Source: JABDJZ01 sp047611125
Lineage (GTDB): Bacteria; Bacteroidota; Rhodothermia; Rhodothermales; UBA10348
Reading direction: 5' to 3'
Assembly (NCBI GenBank): GCA_047611125.1
Contig: JBLFXH010000197.1
Span: forward strand, 1-6,443
Length of the DNA stretch: 6,443 bases
The translations under genes and the position numbers were made by a program. The notes under the pieces are model-generated. The model was given only the letters and a program-made list of their open reading frames with translations, had not been told where the DNA came from and did not search any database. Shown here piece by piece: positions 1-6,443 of the stretch. Positions within the stretch are counted from its first letter, which is position 1, and every line of letters starts with the position of its first letter.

Positions 1-872
1 GCGCTACCAACCACGCCCAGCAGATCTTGGGTGGAAAAATTCTGCTCGTTCACGTTGTTGGACAGACCGATCACCGAGATCCGGCGTGCCCCGTCAAATA
101 TGTTTACGCTCCCCCCGGACTTGTAGCGGGATTCCGAGCCGTAGCCACCGTAGACCTTCCCGAACTGGCCGTTTCGCCTGTCCTGCCGGGTGATGATGTT
201 GATGGTCATCTCGCCGCTTCCGTCATCGAAGCCAGAAAACTGGGCCTGATCGCTGAGACGTTCGAAAACCTGAATCCGGTCAATGATCTCGGAGGGCAGA
301 TTGCGCAAGGCCGCCGTCGGATCATCCCCGAAAAACTCGCGGCCATCAACCAAAACCCTGCGAACCTGCTCACCCTGCGCCTCGACTTGGCCGTTCTGCA
401 CCACCACGCCTGGAAGCTTTGCAAGAAGGTCCTCGGCTGTGGCGTCCGGATTCACCTTGTAGGCGCCGGCCGCGTATTCGGTGGTATCTCCGTTCACAAT
501 CACGCGCTCCTGCATCTCTTCGACCACGATGTCGTCCATGCGGGTGGAGAGTTCATTCAGGGCGATGGTGTCGAGCCTGCGGCCCTCAGCGGGCAGGCTC
601 ACCACGCGGAGCGCAGGCTCAAATCCAACGAACGTGATGCGGACCCGATAGACGCCGGCCTCGCGAAGCATCAGCCGAAAAGTCCCGTCGGGGCTGGCTG
701 CCACGCCTGACTGTTTCGTGGAGTCCGCAAGCGGAGAGGCCACGATGTTGACGCCCGCCAGGGGCTGCCGGTCACCTGCCGAGATCACTTTCCCGGTAAG
801 GGGAATCGATTGTGCGCTGGCCAAAGAGGGGAGCGCGAGAACGAGAATGAGTCCGAGGCAGCTACGCAGCAT
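1..872 (-). CDS. TonB-dependent-type outer-membrane receptor, N-terminal part (cut by left edge)
   Basis: Open reading frame running leftward from ATG at 872-870 and still open at base 1, giving 290 residues. Seen in the translation: a signal peptide (residues 1-20, ending LASA before Gln21); a carboxypeptidase-regulatory-like beta-sandwich (about 22-105, with DGTFRL and the ITFVGFEP strand); a plug domain (about 118-245, with TAEDLLAKLPGV, VLVDGREFFGDDP, GSGEMTINII); then the start of the barrel (SNNVNEQNFSTQDLLGV near the cut). This order is typical of Bacteroidota TonB-dependent-type barrels of the OMP_b-brl_3 kind, and the protein would sit in the outer membrane. It is clearly paralogous to the receptor encoded just upstream (981-3740), with the plug motifs aligning one for one. 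The 108-base gap between them shows no obvious terminator hairpin or strong promoter, so read-through is possible but unproven. No Shine-Dalgarno precedes the ATG. The transported substrate cannot be told from the sequence. Confidence 0.9.
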   Translation of the reverse strand, partial: MLRSCLGLILVLALPSLASAQSIPLTGKVISAGDRQPLAGVNIVASPLADSTKQSGVAASPDGTFRLMLREAGVYRVRITFVGFEPALRVVSLPAEGRRLDTIALNELSTRMDDIVVEEMQERVIVNGDTTEYAAGAYKVNPDATAEDLLAKLPGVVVQNGQVEAQGEQVRRVLVDGREFFGDDPTAALRNLPSEIIDRIQVFERLSDQAQFSGFDDGSGEMTINIITRQDRRNGQFGKVYGGYGSESRYKSGGSVNIFDGARRISVIGLSNNVNEQNFSTQDLLGVVGS

Positions 873-980
873 TTGGGGCGGCAGATAGGCGTGATTATGA
901 ACCCACAATACCCTTCCTGCCCCGCGTGGTTGTCACGGATCGGTGTCGAAACTTTGGGGAATCAGCCGCCGCGCTTTAGC

Positions 981-3740
981 CTAGCGATGAATCTCGATGC
1001 TAGTGCCGCCGCGCCCGCGGTTGCCGATATCAGACAGGTGATAGACAAACTTCAGCATGATGTAGCGCCCCAGCGTCTGGATGCGCTCTTCCTGGATGTA
1101 GGTCGATCCGTTGCTAAAGTTGACACCGACGTTCTGGTTCAAGAGGTCCAGCGCCACCAACTGGATCTCCGCCTTCTGCTTCATGAGCATCTTGGACACG
1201 GAAGCCTCCCAGAGGGCCACGTTGTCATTGGAGCCAAAGACCTCTTGGTCGTAGATCCGGTAGTTGAGGCCCGTGGAGACTTCCCAAGTCTCGGTGGGAA
1301 ACCAGGAGACCTCGCCGAAGAACGTCTTGTTGACGTAGCTCTGGTTGAGCTCGTCGTTCAGCGAATAGGAGACGTCATTGACGGTAAACCGGGCGCCGCC
1401 CGAAACATCCCAGAGGTCCTTGGAGCGATTCTCGAGGCGGCCTTCGATGGTGTTTCTAAAGACGCGCGAGTCGTTCTCATCCCCGTTGATCAGTTCCAGA
1501 CCGCTCGACCACATGGCCCGGTTCGTCAAGCTGATCTTGGCGCGGATCGGCCTGATCGGCATGCCGTAGTTCACCTGTCCGTTGACGTTCCAGTCACTCC
1601 CCTGTGAATTGATGCTAGTGACGGTCTGACGAAACTGCTCGTCGATCTCTCGCGACCGGACAATCTTGTTCTCGGTCATGGTCGCGTTCAGGAACGCGAA
1701 CACATTGACGAAGCTGAACTGGTCGAAATACATGTAGTGCACCCCAACCGAGTGGCGGTATTCGGGCTGCAGTGCAGGATTGCCGACATAGACATTCAGC
1801 GGATCAGTGTTGTCCGCAAAAGGCTGCAGTTCGGTCATCGACGGCTCACGCGTTGACGTGTTGTACCGCAGATCCAGATTCATGCCCTGCGTGAACTCGT
1901 AGTGGAAGTCCGCTGCTGGCAGGAAGTGGGTGTATCCGTTGGAGATCTCAGCCTGATTGGTGATGATGCCATCGAGCGTGGACTCCTGAACTTGAAGTCC
2001 GAATCCGAAGCGAACCCGGTCACGATTCTGATTGAATCGCAGACCGCCCTGGTAGTACGTGTACGTCCGGTCGAAACCAGAGCTGAGTCGGTCAATGAGG
2101 GTGCGCGTTCCGCCCAGCTCGTCCCACACATTCTTGGTCTGGTCCTCGTTGACCTGTCGGCGCTGCGCCGAGACCTCAAGGACTCGCTGGCCCTTGAGGG
2201 GCTGGCTCAAGGACAGGCGCTGGGTCTGACTAATCGTACTGCCCAGATTGGCCTGCTCCTGCAGGATCTCGTCGTAACTCACTACGTCACCGCGCTCGTA
2301 CAGTCCGATCGTGTTTTCCAGGCCGGCCACGGCGTCAGCTTCGTTCAGGTCCACGGTGGCCTCTCCCACGAGTGAAGCCCCCTTCTCGCTCAGCTTCTTC
2401 CGCCAGGTCAGCCGCGCGTCGCCGCCGAGGTTGTCGCTTGCCGAATCGTACAGGGTCTGCGACGTGTTCTGCGTCAGACCGGTCGCGCCGAACGTCTGCC
2501 GAAAGCCGCCATTCTTCAGATCGGAATTACTTGCGGTCAGGTTGCCGCGGAATCGCAGGTCGTGCCCTTCCGAGAGCGTGTGGAATGCGTTGAGATTCAG
2601 GCGATGGGTGAGATTGTCGGAGACCTGATTGCTGGTTTCAGCTAGGTCACCAGAGATGGAGGATCCGAACAAGAGCTGCTGCTGGACCACCCGGTCCTGC
2701 GTGTTATTGATGCTGCTCAGGATGTAGGAACTCCGGATTGACGTTGCGTCGGAGAAGTCGCGACTGGCGTTGAGGCCAATCGACAGCGTTTCCGAAAAAC
2801 CGTCGCTAAGGTCCGTCCCCAGGGGGACACCGCCTCCCAGACGAAACCCTCCGCCCCGCACCATCGCGCCCATTCCGCCCATGAACTGCATGTAGTCGCC
2901 AAAGGCGAAACCCTGCCGGTTCACATTATTGAGGTTGGCCAGCAAGGCCAACTGGGTGTCTGGCGAGAACCGATTAATGGTGGCCTGACCGTCGTACCGG
3001 TCCGTGTCGCCGTATCCACCGGTAATGTTGCCGAAAACGCCGCGCTTGGCATCATCGGTCAACTCCAGATTTATGGTCATTTCCTCCTGGCCGTCATCGA
3101 CGCCAGTAAACTCGGCCATATCAGACTGCTTGTCGTAGACCTGCACCTTCTTCACGGCCTCTGCCGGAAGGTTCTTGGTAGCGATGGTCGCGTCGTTGCC
3201 GAAGAACTCCTTTCCGTCAACCAAGACGTTCTGGACGTCCTTTCCCTGCGCCTTTAGGGATCCGTCGTCGCCCACCTCGATGCCAGGAAGTCTCCGCAGC
3301 AGATCCTCAACCGTCGCGTTGGGCCTCGCTCCAAACGCGGCCGCGTTGTACTCCAGGGTGTCGTTGGTGACGACAAACGGTATGTGATCCGCGCTCACAA
3401 CCAACTCGTTCAGTTCGCCAACCGACTCGTTCAGGGTGATCGTACCGACGTCCAGCGCGCCGCCGCGAACAGTGAAGTCCTGGCTCCAGGAGACAAACCC
3501 TACAAATGTGACCTGCAGAACGTAGTCGCCTTCTGCTAGCCGGCGCAGGGTGAACCCGCCGTCCCTCCCCGCAATGGCAAACTTGGCGATCACCGAATCG
3601 GGCTTTGTCAGCGCCACGACAGTTGCCCCTCGGAGCCCTACAGCCACCGAATCGAGGACGACTCCGGAAATATTGAAGCGGTCCTGGGCGGACGAAGTCG
3701 TCGCGCAGAGGAAGAGAACGGTCAGTATCAGTGCTCGCAT
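981..3740 (-). CDS. TonB-dependent-type outer-membrane beta-barrel receptor, complete (919 aa)
   Basis: Starts at ATG 3740-3738 and stops at TAG 983-981. Signal peptide at residues 1-18 (cut after SSA, Gln19 at +1). A carboxypeptidase-regulatory-like domain spans about 20-105 (GGFTLRRL, VTFVGFVSW). The plug spans about 118-245 (TVEDLLRRLPGIEV, NVLVDGKEFFGND, KKVQVYDKQSD, EEMTINLEL). The rest is a long barrel of alternating strands with YTHFLPAADFHYEF, a TSTREPSMTELQPF segment, DPLNVYVGNPALQPEYRHS, and a closing strand RYIMLKFVYHL near the C-terminus. These are hallmarks of Bacteroidota OMP_b-brl_3 / TonB-dependent receptors, and the length is normal. The start follows the GLPGLI gene by only 32 bases of pyrimidine-rich sequence, so the two are probably co-transcribed. 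A Met/Gly-rich stretch (residues 283-305) lies early in the barrel. The protein ends in a short Arg/Gly-rich tail after the last strand. The family can serve import or other outer-membrane roles; the substrate is not identifiable here. Confidence 0.93.
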   Translation of the reverse strand: MRALILTVLFLCATTSSAQDRFNISGVVLDSVAVGLRGATVVALTKPDSVIAKFAIAGRDGGFTLRRLAEGDYVLQVTFVGFVSWSQDFTVRGGALDVGTITLNESVGELNELVVSADHIPFVVTNDTLEYNAAAFGARPNATVEDLLRRLPGIEVGDDGSLKAQGKDVQNVLVDGKEFFGNDATIATKNLPAEAVKKVQVYDKQSDMAEFTGVDDGQEEMTINLELTDDAKRGVFGNITGGYGDTDRYDGQATINRFSPDTQLALLANLNNVNRQGFAFGDYMQFMGGMGAMVRGGGFRLGGGVPLGTDLSDGFSETLSIGLNASRDFSDATSIRSSYILSSINNTQDRVVQQQLLFGSSISGDLAETSNQVSDNLTHRLNLNAFHTLSEGHDLRFRGNLTASNSDLKNGGFRQTFGATGLTQNTSQTLYDSASDNLGGDARLTWRKKLSEKGASLVGEATVDLNEADAVAGLENTIGLYERGDVVSYDEILQEQANLGSTISQTQRLSLSQPLKGQRVLEVSAQRRQVNEDQTKNVWDELGGTRTLIDRLSSGFDRTYTYYQGGLRFNQNRDRVRFGFGLQVQESTLDGIITNQAEISNGYTHFLPAADFHYEFTQGMNLDLRYNTSTREPSMTELQPFADNTDPLNVYVGNPALQPEYRHSVGVHYMYFDQFSFVNVFAFLNATMTENKIVRSREIDEQFRQTVTSINSQGSDWNVNGQVNYGMPIRPIRAKISLTNRAMWSSGLELINGDENDSRVFRNTIEGRLENRSKDLWDVSGGARFTVNDVSYSLNDELNQSYVNKTFFGEVSWFPTETWEVSTGLNYRIYDQEVFGSNDNVALWEASVSKMLMKQKAEIQLVALDLLNQNVGVNFSNGSTYIQEERIQTLGRYIMLKFVYHLSDIGNRGRGGTSIEIHR

Positions 3741-3772
3741 GGAAGTGCAGGGGCCAGAGGAAAGGGGGTGGG

Positions 3773-4543
3773 TCAGTGGGCTTGAATCATGATGCGTTTC
3801 CCCCCTCTACCTCCAGAGGCACCCATCTCTTTCATCTTCTCTTCCACGATTGCCTCGTACTCCTCGCGGGTGACCTCGCGGCCTCCCTTTGGAGGAGTGA
3901 TCATGCCGGCCACTTCGGTCTCCATGTCCACATTCGTGGCCGTGTAGGTGCGCTGGCCGTCGTCGAAGTTTGCTACCAGGATCATCCCCGGGAGTCCGCT
4001 GAGTCCTGCCGGGCCGGCAGAGACCGGGATCTCGGAGGTAAACCAGACTTCGACCATCGAGCTATCCATCTCAGCTACAGCTTTCTGACACGCGAAGCCC
4101 AGGTATTCACTCTGCTCGCCAGTCATCCTCCACTGGTATGCCTCCATTTCCCCGGAAATCCGAAAGGTGCGGCCCAGGAAGTCCGTCTTCTCTACGGAGG
4201 TACCTTCGTCAAAGTTGTAATAGACCGACTGCTCCGGCCGGTTTGTATCCATCCGAAAACGCATGTGGTCCCCCCCGATTTCAATGGGTGCGTCGTCTTC
4301 ACTTTCGTCTTTCGGCGCGTCTTTTAGCAGGGCCGCCGCATCGGTGAAGTAAAGCATGCGCCCTGAGGTGCGGGACTTGGGCATTCGGGCCGCCATCTCC
4401 TCCATCCCCGGAGGCAACTGGATATCCAACTTCATGGTGGCGTTGTAGCGGATGGAGCCTTGCTGGGCCACCGCGGCCATCGGAACCAAGGTGGCTAGGG
4501 CGGCTAGGGCAATCACGAGGACGGACAGTATCGATTTCATCAT
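3773..4543 (-). CDS. GLPGLI family exported protein (256 aa)
   Basis: The translation contains the family signature as SGLPGMIL (residues about 182-189 from the ATG at 4543), preceded by the other usual landmarks: a central W..TGE segment, LGFACQKAVA, and VEVWFTSEIPVSAGP. Such proteins are typical of Bacteroidota, are usually about 200-300 residues, and are often encoded next to TonB-dependent receptors, as here; their biochemical function is not established. The N-terminus is a signal peptide ending AAVA before Gln27, so the protein is probably periplasmic or outer-membrane associated. The start is uncertain between ATG 4543, ATG 4540 and an upstream GTG at 4552; ATG 4543 is chosen because MMKS begins a standard signal peptide, but none has a Shine-Dalgarno. 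An acidic stretch (KDESEDDAP, about 78-86) lies in the N-terminal half. The C-terminus has a charged helix (EEYEAIVEEKMKEM) and a Gly/Arg-rich tail. It is the first gene of the leftward group. Confidence 0.92.
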   Translation of the reverse strand: MMKSILSVLVIALAALATLVPMAAVAQQGSIRYNATMKLDIQLPPGMEEMAARMPKSRTSGRMLYFTDAAALLKDAPKDESEDDAPIEIGGDHMRFRMDTNRPEQSVYYNFDEGTSVEKTDFLGRTFRISGEMEAYQWRMTGEQSEYLGFACQKAVAEMDSSMVEVWFTSEIPVSAGPAGLSGLPGMILVANFDDGQRTYTATNVDMETEVAGMITPPKGGREVTREEYEAIVEEKMKEMGASGGRGGKRIMIQAH

Positions 4544-4723
4544 GCAGCTCACTTAGTGTGGGGAGTGAGGCCGAGGCCTCCGGTCGGATATCGAACGCGG
4601 CGGGCCGGACGATTATTGCTCGGCCACGATGTGCTCAGATCCCATCCGCGCAGATACCCTTCGCGCTACGACCGGTTTCTCGTGTATTCTCCGTGATCTA
4701 CAATCGCCGACCGGTCCTCAGCA
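4544..4723. promoter_or_regulatory. Divergent intergenic region, probable promoters for both gene groups
   Basis: This 180-base gap separates the leftward GLPGLI/receptor group from the rightward TPR/methyltransferase pair, so it should hold both promoters. On the + strand, TACAAT at 4699-4704 is one base from a sigma70-type -10 box, but the sequence 17 bases upstream (TTTCTC, 4676-4681) is a poor -35. No clear match to the Bacteroidota TAnnTTTG -7 element is seen on either strand. On the - strand an AT-rich spot (the reverse complement of 4611-4619) is the only plausible -10 candidate. The assignment of promoter function rests on gene orientation; the exact boxes are weak. Confidence 0.45.
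4580..4715. repeat. Three copies of CGACCGG element (two direct, one inverted) in divergent promoter region
   Basis: CGACCGGT occurs on the + strand at 4669-4676 and again at 4708-4715, 39 bases apart start to start, on either side of the TACAAT -10 candidate. The reverse complement CCGGTCGG is at 4580-4587, which pairs exactly with CCGACCGG at 4707-4714. The core ACCGGT is itself palindromic. This arrangement could be binding sites for a regulator. However, the same 7-mer also appears at least five times inside coding sequence in this window (for example at 1653, 2067, 2479, 5007 and 6415), so chance in GC-rich DNA is a real alternative. Confidence 0.3.
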
Positions 4724-6169
4724 ATGAAAAGGATTCTGTTCTCTCTACTCCTCTGTCTCGCCTATTCGGCGGATGCCCAGCAGACACAGATCGATGGCCT
4801 CGGTACCCTCAGTTTCCCCAACTCGGGAACTGAGCAGGCGCAGGATGCCTTCCTTCGGGGCGTGCTGCTCATGCACAGCTTCGAGTATGGACCATCCGTC
4901 ACGTTCTTTCGGGACGCCCGGACCGAGGACCCGTCATTCGCGCTGGCCTACTGGGGAGAGGCTATGACATACAATCATCCCATCTGGAACCAGCGCGACC
5001 TTGAGGCCGGTCGCGCCGTGCTACATCAACTGGGAGCGACACCGGCGGTGCGCAGAGCCAAAGCAGGGACCACGCGCGAGAAAATGTATCTGGACGCGGT
5101 CGAGATGCTGTACGGAGACGGCTCCAAGGAAGAGCAAGATCTTGCGTACATGGACGCGATGGCCCGGCTTCACGAGGCATATCCGGACGATGACGAGGCC
5201 ACGACCTTTTACGCGCTGTCCATCCTCGGCTCCAAGGCCGGGGAACGCGATTTCGCCATGTACATGCGGGCGGCCGCCATTGCGCAGCCTGTTTTTGTCG
5301 GGAATCCTGATCATCCAGGGGCGGCCCACTACCTGATTCACTCGTTTGACGACCCGATTCACGCGCCTCTGGGCATGCTGGCCGCCAACGCGTATTCGGA
5401 CATCGCCCCGGATGCGGCCCATGCTCAACACATGACCAGCCACATCTTCGTGGCGATGGGACTCTGGGACCGCGTGGTCCAGGCGAACGTAAGGGCCTCC
5501 GGCGTTCAGGACACGGAGCGGAGTGGTCGAGGCATGGGTCCCAATACCTGCGGTCACTACTCGTCCTGGCTGCATTATGGCTACCTGATGTTGGGCGAGT
5601 ACCAGGAAGCTGAATCGCTCATGGATGCCTGTCATGCCAGCGTCGCGGCTGACGAGGGGAGTTTGTTCTACTTCACGATCATGCGCGCGCGCCACGTCAT
5701 GGACACCCAGGACTGGACCATGAGCTCACGTTGGACCACTGACCTAAACCGCGAAGCTGGGAATCGGACTGGCGAAGGGATCTTCGGCGGCGCGCCATTT
5801 ACCTACCATCTCACTAACGCATTCGCAGCGCTGATGCAGGGCGACTCGCAGTCAGCAGAGCAGATTCTAAGCGAGGACTGGGGCGAGCACCCTGGCCGGT
5901 TAATTCAATTAGACCAGCTGCGGGGCCTCCTTCTCACGCGAACGGGCCGCGTTGACCACGGACTCGCACTCATCAAGTCTGCGGCTGATGCCGAGGCCGA
6001 ACTGCCGTTCGAGTTCGGACCTCCCTCGATAGTCAAACTTGGATACGAACTGCTTGGCGAGGCCCTGGCAGGGGCTGGAAGAGACTCCAGCGGAGCCTAC
6101 CGCGAGGCTTCCGCCCGAACGCCGGGGCGACCGCTTTCGATGGCCGCCGCACGTCCGGGAAGCAACTGA
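4724..6169 (+). CDS. Secreted TPR-like repeat protein of unknown function (481 aa)
   Basis: Starts at ATG 4724 with a clear signal peptide (residues 1-18, ending SADA before Gln19) and stops at TGA 6167-6169. The body is helical and TPR-like: a first repeat at about 37-80 (AQDAFLRGVLLMHSFEY to ALAYWGEAM), then YNHPIW, a TREKMYLDAVEMLYGDG segment, and a YPDDDEATTFYALSILG repeat. Next is a highly characteristic His-rich block at about 197-242 (HPGAAHYLIHSFDDPIHAP, IAPDAAHAQHMTSHIF), then GHYSSWLHYGYLMLGEYQEAESL and a C-terminal TPR. I recognise these blocks from widespread bacterial proteins annotated only as TPR-repeat proteins; no enzymatic role is established to my knowledge. The spaced His residues could bind a metal or ligand, which is inference. 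The product is probably periplasmic or surface-exposed. It ends soon after RTPGRPLSM, where relatives usually continue for a further repeat helix. No Shine-Dalgarno is present. The methyltransferase gene follows after 8 bases. Confidence 0.88.
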   Translation: MKRILFSLLLCLAYSADAQQTQIDGLGTLSFPNSGTEQAQDAFLRGVLLMHSFEYGPSVTFFRDARTEDPSFALAYWGEAMTYNHPIWNQRDLEAGRAVLHQLGATPAVRRAKAGTTREKMYLDAVEMLYGDGSKEEQDLAYMDAMARLHEAYPDDDEATTFYALSILGSKAGERDFAMYMRAAAIAQPVFVGNPDHPGAAHYLIHSFDDPIHAPLGMLAANAYSDIAPDAAHAQHMTSHIFVAMGLWDRVVQANVRASGVQDTERSGRGMGPNTCGHYSSWLHYGYLMLGEYQEAESLMDACHASVAADEGSLFYFTIMRARHVMDTQDWTMSSRWTTDLNREAGNRTGEGIFGGAPFTYHLTNAFAALMQGDSQSAEQILSEDWGEHPGRLIQLDQLRGLLLTRTGRVDHGLALIKSAADAEAELPFEFGPPSIVKLGYELLGEALAGAGRDSSGAYREASARTPGRPLSMAAARPGSN

Positions 6170-6177
6170 GCGCGACC

Positions 6178-6443
6178 GTGGAGCCGCAGCACGACGCCGA
6201 CGCCATCCAGGCCTTCTTTGACGGGTGGGACCTCTATCGCCGCGTGATTGAGCATGACTACATGTTTCATCGCGCCATCCACATTGAGTTGCGCGCCGCA
6301 CTGCAACAGTATCGCTCCCCCAGGATCCTGGACCTGGGATGCGGAGACGCCGGCTCCATTGCCCAGACGCTTGAGGGCGTCACACTGGCCGGTTATACGG
6401 GCGTGGATCTCTCGCCGGTCGCGCTGGACGCTGCCGCGACGAA
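6178..6443 (+). CDS. Class I SAM-dependent methyltransferase, N-terminal part (cut by right edge)
   Basis: Open frame from GTG 6178 to the window end, 88 codons. The translation shows a helical N-terminal segment (FFDGWDLYRRVIEHDYMFHR, about 13-32) and then the S-adenosylmethionine-binding motif I, RILDLGCGDAGS (about 49-60), followed by motif II at the end of the next strand, YTGVDLSPVAL (about 75-85). These are diagnostic of class I Rossmann-fold methyltransferases. The substrate cannot be predicted from this fragment. There is no signal peptide, so it should be cytoplasmic, unlike the secreted TPR protein before it. GTG 6178 is chosen because it lies 8 bases after the preceding stop and no in-frame ATG occurs before codon 29 (6262). 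No good Shine-Dalgarno is seen, so the exact start is tentative. Close spacing suggests co-transcription or translational coupling with the TPR gene. Confidence 0.85.
   Translation, partial: MEPQHDADAIQAFFDGWDLYRRVIEHDYMFHRAIHIELRAALQQYRSPRILDLGCGDAGSIAQTLEGVTLAGYTGVDLSPVALDAAAT

Noticed and set aside
27..710. 227-codon open frame on the + strand
   Set aside because: Lies wholly antisense to the left-edge receptor, whose translation shows clear signal peptide and plug motifs; the + strand product shows no recognisable domain. A shadow typical of GC-rich coding DNA.
924..940. Possible hairpin CGTG-GTTGT-CACG between the two receptor genes
   Set aside because: Only a four-base stem without a following T-run on either strand; too weak for a terminator.
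810..1607. 265-codon open frame on the + strand spanning the gap between the two receptors
   Set aside because: Mostly antisense to the barrel end of the complete receptor and to the signal peptide of the next; no domain, no signal peptide, no start signal.
3731..4327. 198-codon open frame on the + strand
   Set aside because: Antisense to the GLPGLI gene, whose family signature is unambiguous; the product is not recognisable.
4573..4580. Palindrome GAGGCCTC in the divergent region
   Set aside because: A perfect 8-mer palindrome is expected by chance in GC-rich DNA and there is no second copy.
4558..4833. 91-codon open frame on the + strand beginning in the divergent intergenic region
   Set aside because: Overlaps the signal-peptide region of the TPR gene in another frame and shows no domain; low-complexity Arg/Pro/Ser composition typical of a shadow frame.
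5021..5695. 224-codon open frame on the - strand
   Set aside because: Antisense to the TPR protein gene, which has strong family motifs throughout this segment.

Overview
The window looks like a piece of a fairly GC-rich chromosome (or metagenomic contig) from the Bacteroidota/Rhodothermota side of the tree. Four things point there. A GLPGLI-family protein sits beside two TonB-dependent-type outer-membrane proteins. Those two belong to the carboxypeptidase-regulatory-domain + plug + barrel architecture common in that group. No gene start has a Shine-Dalgarno sequence. All four exported proteins have a predicted signal-peptidase site that leaves Gln at +1 (the Bacteroidetes 'Q-rule'). The high GC suggests a Rhodothermota-like lineage rather than a typical low-GC flavobacterium, but that is inference.

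Layout. The left two thirds (1-4543) are all transcribed leftward: GLPGLI protein (4543-3773), a 32-base gap, a complete 919-residue TonB-dependent-type receptor (3740-981), a 108-base gap, then the first 290 residues of a paralogous receptor (872 to off the left edge). A divergent intergenic region (4544-4723) separates this group from a rightward pair: a secreted 481-residue TPR-like protein (4724-6169), and 8 bases later the start of a class I SAM-dependent methyltransferase (6178 to off the right edge).

How they may work together. The leftward genes are best read as an outer-membrane/periplasmic set: two related barrel proteins and the small exported GLPGLI partner often found next to such barrels. 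The substrate is unknown, and no SusD-like lipoprotein is seen inside the window. The TPR protein is exported and of unknown function. Its tight spacing to the methyltransferase suggests co-transcription, but no pathway is evident. No RNA genes, mobile elements, CRISPR arrays or convincing terminators were seen. I did not find clear evidence of a wholly new system. The most useful leads are the repeated Q+1 signal peptides, the matching GRGG-x-x-I-x-I tails on the GLPGLI protein and its neighbouring receptor, and a repeated CGACCGG element in the divergent promoter region.
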